64,000 bases of DNA, from contig NZ_JAIZEN010000009.1 of the NCBI RefSeq assembly GCF_024189295.1, positions 81,595 through 145,594 on the forward strand, written 5' to 3'. How positions within the stretch are numbered: the stretch's first letter is position 1; each line of letters begins with the position of its first letter. This document shows positions 1 through 7,930 of the stretch, in pieces. The notes under the pieces are model-generated. The model saw nothing but the letters and a program-made list of their open reading frames with translations, searched no databases and was not told the origin of the DNA. The stretch comes from Halobacillus sp. A1 (GTDB lineage Bacteria; Bacillota; Bacilli; Bacillales; Halobacillaceae). The position numbers and the translations under genes were made by a program.

Positions 1-249
1 CTTCGCTTTGTAGAAGATTACGGTAAGTTTGAGAGAATTTGCGTAGCAAAATCTCACCGAGGACTGTCTTTGGGTAAACAAATCATCCAGCATATGGAAC
101 AAGTGACAAAAGAGGCAGGCTTTCCAAAAGCTAAACTGAATGCGCAGACCCATGCTGTGGGTTTTTATCAAAGTTTAGGTTACGAAGTTGTCTCTTCTGA
201 ATTCATGGATGCCGGCATCCCCCATGTAACTATGATTAAACCATTATAA
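1..249 (+). CDS. GNAT acetyltransferase, YjcF-like (5' end outside window)
   Basis: Open in frame from base 1 to the TAA at 247-249, giving the last 82 residues of a Gcn5-type N-acetyltransferase. Visible are an ERICVAKSHRG segment (the acetyl-CoA pyrophosphate loop, here RGLSLGKQ instead of the usual RGxGxG), LNAQTHAV and FYQSLGYE (the C-terminal beta-bulge), and the ending DAGIPHVTM. This arrangement matches what I recall of Bacillus YjcF. The substrate is unknown. A strong terminator follows directly. The start codon lies outside the window. Confidence 0.85.
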   Translation, partial: LRFVEDYGKFERICVAKSHRGLSLGKQIIQHMEQVTKEAGFPKAKLNAQTHAVGFYQSLGYEVVSSEFMDAGIPHVTMIKPL

Positions 250-256
250 TTACGAA

Positions 257-286
257 CACCTGCTTATGGCTAAGCAGGTGTTTTTT
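257..286 (+). terminator. Rho-independent terminator of the GNAT gene
   Basis: A perfect 10-bp stem (CACCTGCTTA/TAAGCAGGTG) with a 4-nt loop is followed by six T, 8 bases after the GNAT stop. Confidence 0.9.
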
Positions 287-351
287 GTATAAATTTCTCC
301 TTTCAAGTCTACAATGCTGAGAGACGATGGTTTTTTGGGGAAGGGGATTTT

Positions 352-1038
352 ATGGAATACTTACGGATTGCAGTGGAGTCGCTTTTCGGATTCGGGGCCT
401 TATTCATTCTGACAAAGGTTTTAGGAAAAACTCAGATTACACAAATTACTGCCTTTGATTTTATTGCGGCGCTCGTATTAGGGGAATTGGTCGGTAATGC
501 TTTGTATGACAAAGAAGTCGGCATCCCTCAGATTGCTTTTGCCGTATTTCTCTGGGGCATTCTTATCTATATAACGGAAATCGTTACAGAAAAGCTTAAA
601 GGAACCCGCAAGTTCTTAGAAGGTAAGCCTGCAATTATTATCGACCAGGGACGAATCCAGCGAGAAGAATTAAAAAACAACAAATTAGACATTAATCAGC
701 TACAGCACCTGCTCCGTTCAAAAGATGTTTTCTCTATACAGGATGTTCAGTTTGCTGTGCTGGAAACGGATGGCACTATTTCTGTCATGAAAAGATCTCA
801 AGCAGAAACTGTGACACGGGAAGACATGAACCTTCCTCCTCAAAGGGCATCCCTCCCACGAATGCTCGTAAGTGACGGAGAGGTGTTGTGGGACAACCTT
901 AAGGAGCTTGGATATGATAAAAGGTGGCTTGAAGCCGAGCTTCATACGCAAAATTACCAAAGAGTTCAGGATGTTCTCATTGCAGAATATACACCCGGAG
1001 AGCAGCTCTTCGTCATGGGTTATGAGCCGGCTGGATAG
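352..1038 (+). CDS. DUF421 (YetF/YdfS-type) membrane protein
   Basis: 228 residues. Three hydrophobic segments (about 4-24, 31-50, 56-78) are followed by a cytoplasmic domain. The segment LLRSKDVFSIQDVQFAVLE (about 122-140) and the later ETDGTISVMK are typical of the DUF421/YetF C-terminal domain. B. subtilis has several paralogues (YetF, YdfR, YdfS, YkjA, YrbG); some have been linked to spore properties, but the molecular role is unknown. The start is chosen at ATG 352 after a GGGGAAGGGGA stretch. The 3' end overlaps the convergent hydrolase gene by about 19 bp, and its likely terminator lies inside that gene. Confidence 0.88.
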   Translation: MEYLRIAVESLFGFGALFILTKVLGKTQITQITAFDFIAALVLGELVGNALYDKEVGIPQIAFAVFLWGILIYITEIVTEKLKGTRKFLEGKPAIIIDQGRIQREELKNNKLDINQLQHLLRSKDVFSIQDVQFAVLETDGTISVMKRSQAETVTREDMNLPPQRASLPRMLVSDGEVLWDNLKELGYDKRWLEAELHTQNYQRVQDVLIAEYTPGEQLFVMGYEPAG

Positions 1039-1913
1039 AAGGTCCACTTGAAATCACTCACTTGATGGGTGATTTTTTTACGTTTAATTAGTCCGACCAG
1101 ATAAGCAGAAACAGCCGTTCGGTATAACAACCACTGAGAAAGATGGGGAGCATTGACTTTATAGGCTTCACACATAGAAGCTACAATATTTTCATGCGTG
1201 ACCGGTTGATCAATATAACGGTCCAGCCAAACCAATAATTTTTCATGGTAATCTATATTATCCTGGACAGTTGCCTGAAAATCTTCCTCGTATACTCCAT
1301 GACCAGGAAGAGCTCCTTTGCAATATATATCTTGTACCACTTTGAGGCTTTGGATTGCAGCCTCGGCATCTGTTATGTATGGAATCTTATGTTTGTTCAG
1401 TTGCTCTGAGCTGAAATAAGCATCCGCTGCGAATAAAATATTATAAGCAAGTATACAGAGCTGATGGTAGCTGTGGCCCGGAACAGCAATCGCTCTGAGT
1501 CGTAACGTACCTGCTTTCAATTCTCCCTGTTGTACTTCAGTGTCTACTTGCATGGCAGGCCCCTGTAAAAATTTATTTTGTAATTCTGGAAGAGGGTCAT
1601 TCCCCGCAAATAAATAAAGAGGTTCAAGTTTTGGATTCTGCAGAATGGCAGCTTCAAATTCGGGCGCAAACGTATGGATGTTGTAATTCTTTTGGAGATA
1701 GGCGGCCCCTCCATAATGATCTGCATGTGCATGAGTAATAAAAAGATGGGTTAGAGGAAGCTGCTGTCTATGCAGCTCCCTCTCCACCTTTTTCACGGAA
1801 GAAGTGTCTATTCCTGTATCGATAAGTAAACCTGTAGTACCATCCGTTACATACCCTATGTTGACCGTACTATTATAATAATAGCAATGTGAGTTGATCT
1901 GTATAAGTGACAT
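1020..1913 (-). CDS. Metallo-beta-lactamase-fold hydrolase
   Basis: 297 residues. The metal-binding motif HAHADH sits at about 61-66, with further ligands in VPGHSYH and ALPGHG, giving the two-metal MBL hydrolase fold (glyoxalase II/lactonase-like branch). The substrate cannot be told from sequence. An upstream in-frame GTG at 1919 exists, but AGGAG lies only 2 nt from it and 8 nt from ATG 1913, so 1913 is the better start. The C-terminal about 90 residues form a helical domain seen in several MBL hydrolases. It is probably cytoplasmic, as no signal peptide is visible. Confidence 0.85.
   Translation of the reverse strand: MSLIQINSHCYYYNSTVNIGYVTDGTTGLLIDTGIDTSSVKKVERELHRQQLPLTHLFITHAHADHYGGAAYLQKNYNIHTFAPEFEAAILQNPKLEPLYLFAGNDPLPELQNKFLQGPAMQVDTEVQQGELKAGTLRLRAIAVPGHSYHQLCILAYNILFAADAYFSSEQLNKHKIPYITDAEAAIQSLKVVQDIYCKGALPGHGVYEEDFQATVQDNIDYHEKLLVWLDRYIDQPVTHENIVASMCEAYKVNAPHLSQWLLYRTAVSAYLVGLIKRKKITHQVSDFKWTFYPAGS
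1052..1079 (+). terminator. Probable terminator of the DUF421 gene
   Basis: Inverted repeat AATCAC/GTGATT followed by seven T, 14 bases past the DUF421 stop. It lies inside the 3' end of the convergent MBL gene, so it is at the same time coding sequence on the other strand. Confidence 0.5.
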
Positions 1914-1937
1914 AAACACTACTCCTAAAATTATATT

Positions 1938-2234
1938 CTAAATCGTTTCACTGAAACGGCGGCCTTTTCCAGTCACTTCTGAATACACTTGTTGATGCAT
2001 TTCCGTTGTTTTTTCATTTTTATTATAATGAATCGTTTGTGGAGCATGCAATTTGCCGCGAAGATATTGAGAATCACGTCGATCCTGTTCCCTCGGTTTA
2101 TAAAAATCTTTCAATTTATGATCCAGGGTAACCTTAAAAACTCGATCCAAAGCAAAAGGATTTCGTGGATCAGGAACTACTCGCTGTTGATAGTCTTGGT
2201 ACTGGTAGTGGTTCACTGGAAGAATATAGCCCAT
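1938..2234 (-). CDS. Small hydrophilic protein, unrecognised
   Basis: 98 residues, with no membrane segment and no signal peptide. The N-terminus (MGYILPVNHYQYQDYQQRV) is rich in Tyr and Gln and the rest is basic. The start at ATG 2234 has a near-perfect Shine-Dalgarno (AGGAGGAGG, 6 nt away), so the gene is very likely translated. I do not recognise a family. It lies next to yjcA, a His-rich small gene and coat genes on the same strand, so a sporulation role is possible by context only. Confidence 0.7.
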   Translation of the reverse strand: MGYILPVNHYQYQDYQQRVVPDPRNPFALDRVFKVTLDHKLKDFYKPREQDRRDSQYLRGKLHAPQTIHYNKNEKTTEMHQQVYSEVTGKGRRFSETI

Positions 2235-2277
2235 CTTCTACCTCCTCCTTTTTGTTATTGCATACCCTCTTTCTCAA

Positions 2278-2601
2278 TTAATTATTCCCATATAAGCGAT
2301 CAGCCCAGGTATATATTAGTGACTGAATACCTGCTAAAGCCATCACAAGTATAAAAAAACCACTATAAGGTACATAAATATGAAGGAAGACGATAAATAA
2401 ACTCATCCACATTCCTACACACCATTGGCAGCTCAACAGTTCTCCGAAAACCCCTTTAGGTTCAAGCCATTCCTCACCCTCTTTACTCACTACTTGAAAG
2501 AATCTCACTCGAAAAGGTTCGAATATGACGTCCTGTACTATGAGACGAGTAAGCCTGAAACAAGCAAATGCCATCAATAACAATTCCATCCAGCTTATCA
2601 T
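2278..2601 (-). CDS. yjcA: YjcA-like sporulation membrane protein (DUF1360)
   Basis: 107 residues. FACFRLTRLIVQD at the N-terminus and the Cys pair in LLSCQWCVGMWMS (about 56-69) are the hallmarks of DUF1360/YjcA. There are hydrophobic helices at about 4-20, 62-82 and 86-100. In B. subtilis yjcA is expressed in sporulation and lies close to the cotVWXYZ cluster, which fits the CotZ-like and CotO genes here. The Shine-Dalgarno is GAGGGTG. The biochemical role is unknown. Confidence 0.8.
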   Translation of the reverse strand: MISWMELLLMAFACFRLTRLIVQDVIFEPFRVRFFQVVSKEGEEWLEPKGVFGELLSCQWCVGMWMSLFIVFLHIYVPYSGFFILVMALAGIQSLIYTWADRLYGNN

Positions 2602-2628
2602 TGAAGTTCACCCTCTTTTTTCTTCGAT

Positions 2629-2656
2629 AAAAAAGGCCACTACTTTGTAGTGACCT
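2629..2656 (-). terminator. Terminator of the His-rich small gene
   Basis: On the minus strand the stem AGGTCACTAC/GTAGTGGCCT is followed by a run of T, just past the stop at 2662. Confidence 0.8.
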
Positions 2657-2661
2657 AATTA

Positions 2662-2925
2662 TTAAATCCAGGAAAATCCACCTCGAGAGCTGCTCGATTC
2701 ATCGTCATGTTTATCTTTTTTATGGCGAGAATTGCTGGATTCATCATCATTAGATCTGTGTCCAAAAAACGGATCGAATCGATCGTGCCCTTTACGATGG
2801 TCGTCTTTGTCGTCCCTATGATGATGTTTACGATCTTTATCATCAGAATCGATGAAGACATTATCCGCCTTTATGATAAGGTCTTTAACATAGATTACAT
2901 TTTTCTCTTTTTTCTTCTCGGACAT
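2662..2925 (-). CDS. Small His/Asp/Ser-rich protein, probably spore-associated
   Basis: 87 residues. A conserved-looking head (NVIYVKDLIIKADNVFI) is followed by a low-complexity, very charged middle (HHH, DDKDDH, HDR and RHKKDKHDD clusters) and a short hydrophobic end, GGFSWI. ATG 2934 directly abuts AAGGAG; ATG 2925 has the correct 9-nt spacing, so I start there. No family is recognised with certainty. Its place between yjcA and the CotZ-like gene suggests a coat or crust role. The His/Asp clusters could bind metal; this is inference. Confidence 0.65.
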   Translation of the reverse strand: MSEKKKEKNVIYVKDLIIKADNVFIDSDDKDRKHHHRDDKDDHRKGHDRFDPFFGHRSNDDESSNSRHKKDKHDDESSSSRGGFSWI

Positions 2926-3044
2926 TCCATTCATCTCCTTATTAATAAGTCATTGTTACTTTATGGGTTTTTCGTCTATTCGGTGTAGTCATACGCCCAG
3001 CCATTCGTTAATCCGTGTGAATTTAATAAAACGAGACAAATGCC

Positions 3045-3074
3045 CACACCCCAAGACTGCGAATACATATTCTA
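3045..3074 (+). promoter_or_regulatory. Candidate sigma-K promoter of the CotZ-like gene
   Basis: CATATTCTA at 3066-3074 matches the sigma-K -10 pattern CATANNNTA. An AC-containing -35 element (CACA) lies about 16 bp upstream. It is 45 bases before the start of a coat-protein gene, which is where a mother-cell promoter is expected. Confidence 0.45.
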
Positions 3075-3118
3075 TTAAAGACATTACGTCAATACGTATT
3101 GAGAGGGGCAAACGAAAA

Positions 3119-3571
3119 ATGAGCTGTGGCAAACATCATGATTCTGGAAATTGTGTTTGTGATATTTTAAAAGAAATTGTTGCTGCGCAGAATGATGTAC
3201 TTTCTGATTGCAACACGAGCTGTGAACAATCAATCGGAGATTTACTTGGAGACACTGGAGGCTCAGGACGTGACACGGTGCCTGTATTGCTTTATTGCAA
3301 AGGCAACTGCAAACCATTTAAAGGCTTTGGAGCGCGTCGTGATTCTATTGAAGATATCAAAGGAAGTTACTACTTCCGTGTCAAAGACGTAGACAAAGAT
3401 TGCTGTGCAACAATTGAACTGCTTCGCGATCCTCATGACAACGATGCGGATCCAGATTCTCCGGTTAAACAATTTACTAAGAACCTTAAAGCTACTGGCA
3501 TCTGTATCTCAGTAGACCTTGACTGCTTCTGCCATGTAACTTGTTTACCTGCAATCACTGCACTTTCTTAA
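3119..3571 (+). CDS. CotZ/CotY/ExsY-like cysteine-rich spore coat (crust/exosporium) protein
   Basis: 150 residues. It starts MSCGKHHDSGNCVCDIL with a Cys-rich head and ends with DCFCHVTCLPAITAL, the typical ends of the CotZ/CotY/ExsY family, which forms disulfide-linked hexagonal lattices in the spore crust or exosporium. About a dozen cysteines are visible. The start is at ATG 3119 behind GAGAGGGG; the open frame extends further upstream but has no ribosome site there. A sigma-K-like promoter precedes it and a two-way terminator separates it from cotO. CotY and CotZ cannot be told apart here. Confidence 0.88.
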   Translation: MSCGKHHDSGNCVCDILKEIVAAQNDVLSDCNTSCEQSIGDLLGDTGGSGRDTVPVLLYCKGNCKPFKGFGARRDSIEDIKGSYYFRVKDVDKDCCATIELLRDPHDNDADPDSPVKQFTKNLKATGICISVDLDCFCHVTCLPAITALS

Positions 3572-3577
3572 GTGTTC

Positions 3578-3608
3578 AAAAAACCGCGCTGAAGTTGGCG
3601 CGGTTTTT
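3578..3608. terminator. Two-way terminator between CotZ-like gene and cotO
   Basis: Stem AAACCGCGC/GCGCGGTTT with A-run and T-run on the two sides, so it can work for both convergent genes. Confidence 0.85.
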
Positions 3609-3614
3609 CAATGT

Positions 3615-4121
3615 TTAAAAACCAAGTAATCGTATCGATTGAATATCTTCGAAAGGTATCTTCTCTTCATAGGGCTTCTGAAATGTTTTCATAAGAACTA
3701 TATTTTCTTCGAATTTTTGAATGTATCCCTTAAAAGCATGGTCTGTCGTTGTCACTTCGCATTTCATCTTTGGAAGTTGACTGGGCAGGTGGACAAAATA
3801 GTTCACCTTTTCTTCAAGGCTCATATCTCGGAAACGCTGTCTACGATCCCGTCTTGAGAGCCGCGCTGATTCTGTTTCCTCTTCTACATAATTTTCATCA
3901 GGTACTTCTTCCCTCTCTTCAGATTTTGGTTCATGCTCTTTCATTTTCTGTTGATTACGAAGTCTCAGTTCTTTTTCCACTTGAGAGGTGTTGGTTTTAG
4001 GTGCAGCTGTTGTATTTGCCCGGAAGCTTGTTTGCATTGAGACCTCAGCAGGAGGCAGATTGGGCTGTGTAATATAAAGTAGCGGTGGTTTTGCGGTTTG
4101 TTTTTTATTCGCCACGTTCAT
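3615..4121 (-). CDS. cotO: Spore coat protein CotO
   Basis: 168 residues, shorter than the roughly 230 of B. subtilis CotO. The N-terminus (PLLYITQPNLPPAEVSMQ) and the C-terminal core (EEKVNYFVHLPSQLPKMKC ... EEKIPFEDIQSIRLLGF) match CotO; the acidic linker between is shorter. CotO is a coat morphogenetic protein needed for crust/outer-coat assembly, and it lies next to fabI as in B. subtilis. ATG 4121 is only 2 nt from GGAG, while the in-frame GTG at 4115 has 8-nt spacing, so the true start may be GTG 4115. A CATA-type sequence upstream could be a sigma-K -10, but it is weak. Confidence 0.88.
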   Translation of the reverse strand: MNVANKKQTAKPPLLYITQPNLPPAEVSMQTSFRANTTAAPKTNTSQVEKELRLRNQQKMKEHEPKSEEREEVPDENYVEEETESARLSRRDRRQRFRDMSLEEKVNYFVHLPSQLPKMKCEVTTTDHAFKGYIQKFEENIVLMKTFQKPYEEKIPFEDIQSIRLLGF

Positions 4122-4257
4122 CTCTCCTTTTTAATATCATCATCTTATGTATATGCAGGTGATTTTTTTCATGTGCCCATTTTTCAATTTCTTCACTGGA
4201 AATTACCGATGCTGTTTGCCATAACTGAACTCAATTAAAATTGGAGTATTTCCCCAC

Positions 4258-4289
4258 AAAAAAAAACGCCCTGATAGGAATCAGAGCGT
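4258..4289 (-). terminator. Terminator of fabI
   Basis: On the minus strand ACGCTCTGAT/ATCAGGGCGT (one mismatch) is followed by nine T, 17 bases past the fabI stop. Confidence 0.88.
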
Positions 4290-4305
4290 CTTCTTATTTT
4301 TAAAA

Positions 4306-5082
4306 TTAGTAGGCTACTGTGCTGAATCCGGCATCCACATGAATGATTTCTCCGGTTACTCCGCGGGAAAGGTCGCTCATCAAGAAGTAAGCTGTATCTC
4401 CTACCTCGTCTTGAGTGATCGGACGACGCAGCGGTGCTTTCTCTTCGATCACTTGATGGATTTTGTTGAAGTCACCGACTCCTTTTGCAGACAGGGTACG
4501 AAGTGGACCCGCAGAGATTGCGTTCACTCGTATCGCGTGTTTACCAAGGTCGTTGGCCAAGTAGCGTACGCTTGCATCAAGGCTTGCTTTCGCTACACCC
4601 ATCACATTGTAATTCTCCACTACTTTTTCACCGCCCAAGTAAGTAAGAGTGACGATACCGCCACCTTCAGACATGATCGGTTGAGCCGCACGTGCGACAG
4701 CTGTCAGAGAATATGAACTAATGTTGTGGGCGGTCAAGAACCCGTCACGGCTTGTATTCAAGTATTCACCTTTAAGTTCATCACGGTTGGCGAAGGCGAT
4801 ACAGTGAGCAAGGCCGTGAATTACACCCACATCTTTTTGAATGTGGTCGAATGTTTGAATGATTGCTTCATCATTCGTCACGTCACATTCGTAAAACAAT
4901 GATTCTGGCCCTTCTAGCGTGTCGGCTAGATCACGGACTGATTTTTCAAAACGTTCGGAAGCATAAGTGAAAATGAGGCGAGCTCCTGCTTTGTTAAGAG
5001 ATTGGGCTATACCCCAGGCGATACTCCGTTTGTTAGCCACACCCATAACGACATACGTGCGACCTTCTAGTGAAAAATTCAT
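4306..5082 (-). CDS. fabI: Enoyl-[acyl-carrier-protein] reductase [NADH] FabI
   Basis: 258 residues, the same length as B. subtilis FabI. This SDR-fold enzyme carries out the last reduction of each fatty-acid elongation cycle and is the triclosan target. The NAD-binding head MGVANKRSIAWGIA, the catalytic Tyr-X6-Lys (YNVMGVAK) and the SAGPLRTLSAKG substrate loop are all present. ATG 5082 has GAGGAGGA upstream; the longer open frame to 5109 starts inside the ribosome-binding region. A FapR-type operator lies at 5127-5145. It is monocistronic, with its own terminator. Confidence 0.97.
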   Translation of the reverse strand: MNFSLEGRTYVVMGVANKRSIAWGIAQSLNKAGARLIFTYASERFEKSVRDLADTLEGPESLFYECDVTNDEAIIQTFDHIQKDVGVIHGLAHCIAFANRDELKGEYLNTSRDGFLTAHNISSYSLTAVARAAQPIMSEGGGIVTLTYLGGEKVVENYNVMGVAKASLDASVRYLANDLGKHAIRVNAISAGPLRTLSAKGVGDFNKIHQVIEEKAPLRRPITQDEVGDTAYFLMSDLSRGVTGEIIHVDAGFSTVAY

Positions 5083-5126
5083 AAATAATCCTCCTCGAGG
5101 TAATTTCATAAGTATTATGATTTGTT

Positions 5127-5145
5127 ATTAGTACCTGCTCTTATC
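5127..5145. promoter_or_regulatory. FapR-type operator upstream of fabI
   Basis: ATTAGTACCTGCTCTTATC agrees at 16 of 19 positions with the FapR consensus as I remember it (ATTAGTACCTRGTCTTAAT). It lies 45 bp upstream of the fabI start. On the minus strand a TATAAT (5149-5154) immediately precedes it, so a bound repressor would cover the start of transcription. FapR releases DNA on binding malonyl-CoA. Confidence 0.75.
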
Positions 5146-5174
5146 TTATTATATCCGTAGTCAAATTACAATTC

Positions 5175-6539
5175 TTATATAAGAAGCCCCATAAACGCGG
5201 TAGCCATACCAAAATAAATCAGAATAGAAATAATATCATTAATCGTTGTAATAAAAGGACCAGAGGCAACTGCCGGATCTATGTTGAAACGATGCATCAC
5301 TAATGGAACAAGAGAACCGGCTAACGTGGCCACAACTAAAGCAGCCATGATTGATAATCCAACCAATAATCCTAAGTAAATATTTCCTTGCCAAAAGTAA
5401 ACGATAAGTGTTATAAGGGCACCACAGCTTACTCCTGTAATCAAACCTGTACCTGCTTCTCGGAACACCATTTTCATCTTACCTTGTTTATAAATTTCCC
5501 CAGTAGCAATTCCACGCACAGCAACTGCTAGTGCCTGTGTCCCAGTATTCCCGGCCATGCCGGCAATTAGCGGGATAAATATCGCTAAAACAGCTACTTG
5601 GTCAAGCGTTGCTTCAAATCTGCCGATCAGGCTCGCTGTGAAGCTCCCAAGGAATAGAAGAATAATTAACCACGGCAGCCTTTTTTTAGCTGAGGTAAAA
5701 GCATGATCGTCAGGACTATCCACATCTGATATCGCAGCTAATTTCGAATAGTCATCGCTTGCTTCTTCTTCCATGACATCCATAATATCATCCACGGTAA
5801 TAATCCCTAAAAGGTGCTGCTGGAAGTCAACGACCGGCAAAGCCAGGAAATCATAGTCTCGCATCATCCGGGCAATCTCTTCCTGGTCTTCACCGACAGA
5901 TACGGATACGACACGCTCGCTCATGACATCCGATATCATCCAGTCTTCTTCGGAAATAATAAGATCACGCAGAGAGATTACACCGACCAGCTGTTTTTCT
6001 TCATCAATAACATAGGTATAATAAATCGTTTCTGCATCTGGCGCTTCTTTCCTCAAATGACCCATCGCTTCTTTAATTGTCATACTTGCCTTTACTACTA
6101 CAAATTCTGTCGTCATGATCGAACCGGCTGTTTTCTCTTCATAGTGCAGAAGATCTTTTATTTCATCTGCAGCATTATCATCCATAATAGTAAGGAAACT
6201 GGCTACTTTGTTTTTGTCGAGTTCATTAAGAATATCAACCGCGTCATCAGTAGACATTTCAGCGAAAACCTGGGCGGCGAAACGAGGATCCATTTCTGTA
6301 AAGAAGGGTTCAATCTCATCGTAGTCGATGTGCTCCATGACATCAGCTACTTCTTCAGGAGACAAATAAGTATAGATTTGCAGCCGGACCTCATCTTCTA
6401 CCGCTTCAAAAATCTTCGCTTGATCGTAGGGGTGCATATCAAGAAACTCTGCTCTAAACTGATCAATCTGTTCATTGAATAAAGCATCCTTTATCATTGC
6501 CCATTGATTCATACGTTCCTCATACTCTAGATGGTCCAT
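5175..6539 (-). CDS. mgtE: Magnesium transporter MgtE
   Basis: 454 residues with the full MgtE layout: a superhelical N-domain (about 30-130), two CBS domains (about 135-255) that sense cytosolic Mg2+, a connecting plug helix, and a five-helix transmembrane part from about residue 285. The selectivity segment GNTGTQ (in MAGNTGTQALAVAVRG) is intact. It is a gated Mg2+ channel in the cell membrane. The Shine-Dalgarno is GGAGGG. The 143 bp upstream to the divergent SEDS gene are too short for, and do not show, an M-box riboswitch. Confidence 0.96.
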   Translation of the reverse strand: MDHLEYEERMNQWAMIKDALFNEQIDQFRAEFLDMHPYDQAKIFEAVEDEVRLQIYTYLSPEEVADVMEHIDYDEIEPFFTEMDPRFAAQVFAEMSTDDAVDILNELDKNKVASFLTIMDDNAADEIKDLLHYEEKTAGSIMTTEFVVVKASMTIKEAMGHLRKEAPDAETIYYTYVIDEEKQLVGVISLRDLIISEEDWMISDVMSERVVSVSVGEDQEEIARMMRDYDFLALPVVDFQQHLLGIITVDDIMDVMEEEASDDYSKLAAISDVDSPDDHAFTSAKKRLPWLIILLFLGSFTASLIGRFEATLDQVAVLAIFIPLIAGMAGNTGTQALAVAVRGIATGEIYKQGKMKMVFREAGTGLITGVSCGALITLIVYFWQGNIYLGLLVGLSIMAALVVATLAGSLVPLVMHRFNIDPAVASGPFITTINDIISILIYFGMATAFMGLLI

Positions 6540-6682
6540 ACTTATCCCTCCAATCCTGTATTTTATTTAATGTAGTGGTATTTCGGAAAAATTTGGATCA
6601 TACTTAAAAAATAAACCCGAATGTTGTACACTTACAATACTAAGGTAATTTTTAAGTTTGCTCAAATAGAAAGGGACCTTAC

Positions 6683-7855
6683 ATGAACGAAAATTCGAAC
6701 TCCTCACCGATAGACTATACAATCATTCTTATTATCTTATCTTTTGGTATTATCAGCTGTTTCACATTATACACATTAAATCCCGTCCTTGGTGCAGGAG
6801 ACCAGGGATCATACTTCAAACAAATTTTTTGGTATTCTGTCGGATTTATCGGAGCGGCATCTGCACTGCTCATTGACTATGATAGGCTTCACCAGGTCGT
6901 TTGGTTCCTTTACGGTTTAGGAATCATCATGTTATTAATGTTATTTTTCAACTTTCCTCCACAACTTGTACATACATCCGGAGGTGCAACTAGCTGGTTT
7001 CGTCTTCCAGGAAATGTAACACTACAGCCCGCCGAATTTATAAAAGTATTTCTAGTCATTGCCCTTGCGCATGTCATAGTAAAACATCAAGAAAATCATC
7101 GCTTAAAAACTACTAAATCCGACCTGCTTTTATTAGGGAAGCAATTAGGTTTAGCGCTTCCACCAATGCTTTTCATAGCCATACAACCAGACCTTGGCTC
7201 CTTTTTGGTTTTGGTGGCCATCACGGCATTTATGATATTAATATCGGGAATAAAGTGGAAAATTCTTATATCTTTGCTTGGAGGATTTCTCTTAGTAATT
7301 GCCAGCATCGTCATGATGTTTGTGATTAACCTCACGTCGGTCACTACTTTTCTGGAAGAATCCGTATTTGCCCACGTGGACTCTCGCTTTTATGGCTGGC
7401 TGCAGCCCGAAAAATATGAGCTGGATGCTGGCTTACAACTGATTAAAGCTATTACAGCCATAGGTTCTGGACAACTCTATGGAAAAGGGTTAGGAAACTT
7501 TGAAATCTACGTTCAGGAGCGTCACACGGATATGATCTTTACAGCTGTATCAGAGCAGTTCGGTTTTATTGGATCGAGCATTATTGTTTCACTCTTTTTC
7601 CTATTGATTTATCGTATGATTCAAATCGCTCTCGAGAGTAATGATTCATTTGGAAGTTATCTGATTGTAGGGATTATTGGAATGATTACGTTCCAGGTAT
7701 TTCAGAATATCGGGATGTCTGTTCAACTTCTTCCCATCACCGGTATTCCACTGCCCTTCTTGAGTTATGGAGGGAGTTCTACACTAGCTTATTTGCTTGC
7801 CATCGGAATAGTTTTGAATGTGAAATCCAGGACACAAACGTACATGTTTGAATAA
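6683..7855 (+). CDS. SEDS-family (RodA/FtsW/SpoVE) peptidoglycan glycosyltransferase
   Basis: 390 residues with about ten hydrophobic segments. Family marks are the LQPAEFIKV segment, GSGQLYGKGLGN, the catalytic aspartate in ERHTDMIFTAVSEQFGFIG, and the C-terminal PLPFLSYGGSS. SEDS proteins polymerise lipid II together with a class B penicillin-binding protein. RodA is the closest guess by length and by the VQERHTD loop, but FtsW or an extra paralogue cannot be excluded. The Shine-Dalgarno is AAAGGGA. It is divergent from mgtE. Confidence 0.9.
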   Translation: MNENSNSSPIDYTIILIILSFGIISCFTLYTLNPVLGAGDQGSYFKQIFWYSVGFIGAASALLIDYDRLHQVVWFLYGLGIIMLLMLFFNFPPQLVHTSGGATSWFRLPGNVTLQPAEFIKVFLVIALAHVIVKHQENHRLKTTKSDLLLLGKQLGLALPPMLFIAIQPDLGSFLVLVAITAFMILISGIKWKILISLLGGFLLVIASIVMMFVINLTSVTTFLEESVFAHVDSRFYGWLQPEKYELDAGLQLIKAITAIGSGQLYGKGLGNFEIYVQERHTDMIFTAVSEQFGFIGSSIIVSLFFLLIYRMIQIALESNDSFGSYLIVGIIGMITFQVFQNIGMSVQLLPITGIPLPFLSYGGSSTLAYLLAIGIVLNVKSRTQTYMFE

Positions 7856-7930
7856 ATTGAAGCAATGGCGGGGAAGCTTACAGAAGTTTCTCTGCCTCTT
7901 TTAATGGGGGAAATAGGAGGTTATTCATTA

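Noticed and set aside
2963..3118. Upstream extension of the CotZ-like gene
   Set aside because: It crosses the sigma-K-like promoter and has no ribosome site; the family starts at MSCGKH.
6540..6682. Possible M-box riboswitch upstream of mgtE
   Set aside because: The divergent gap is only 143 bp and lacks the conserved M-box core.
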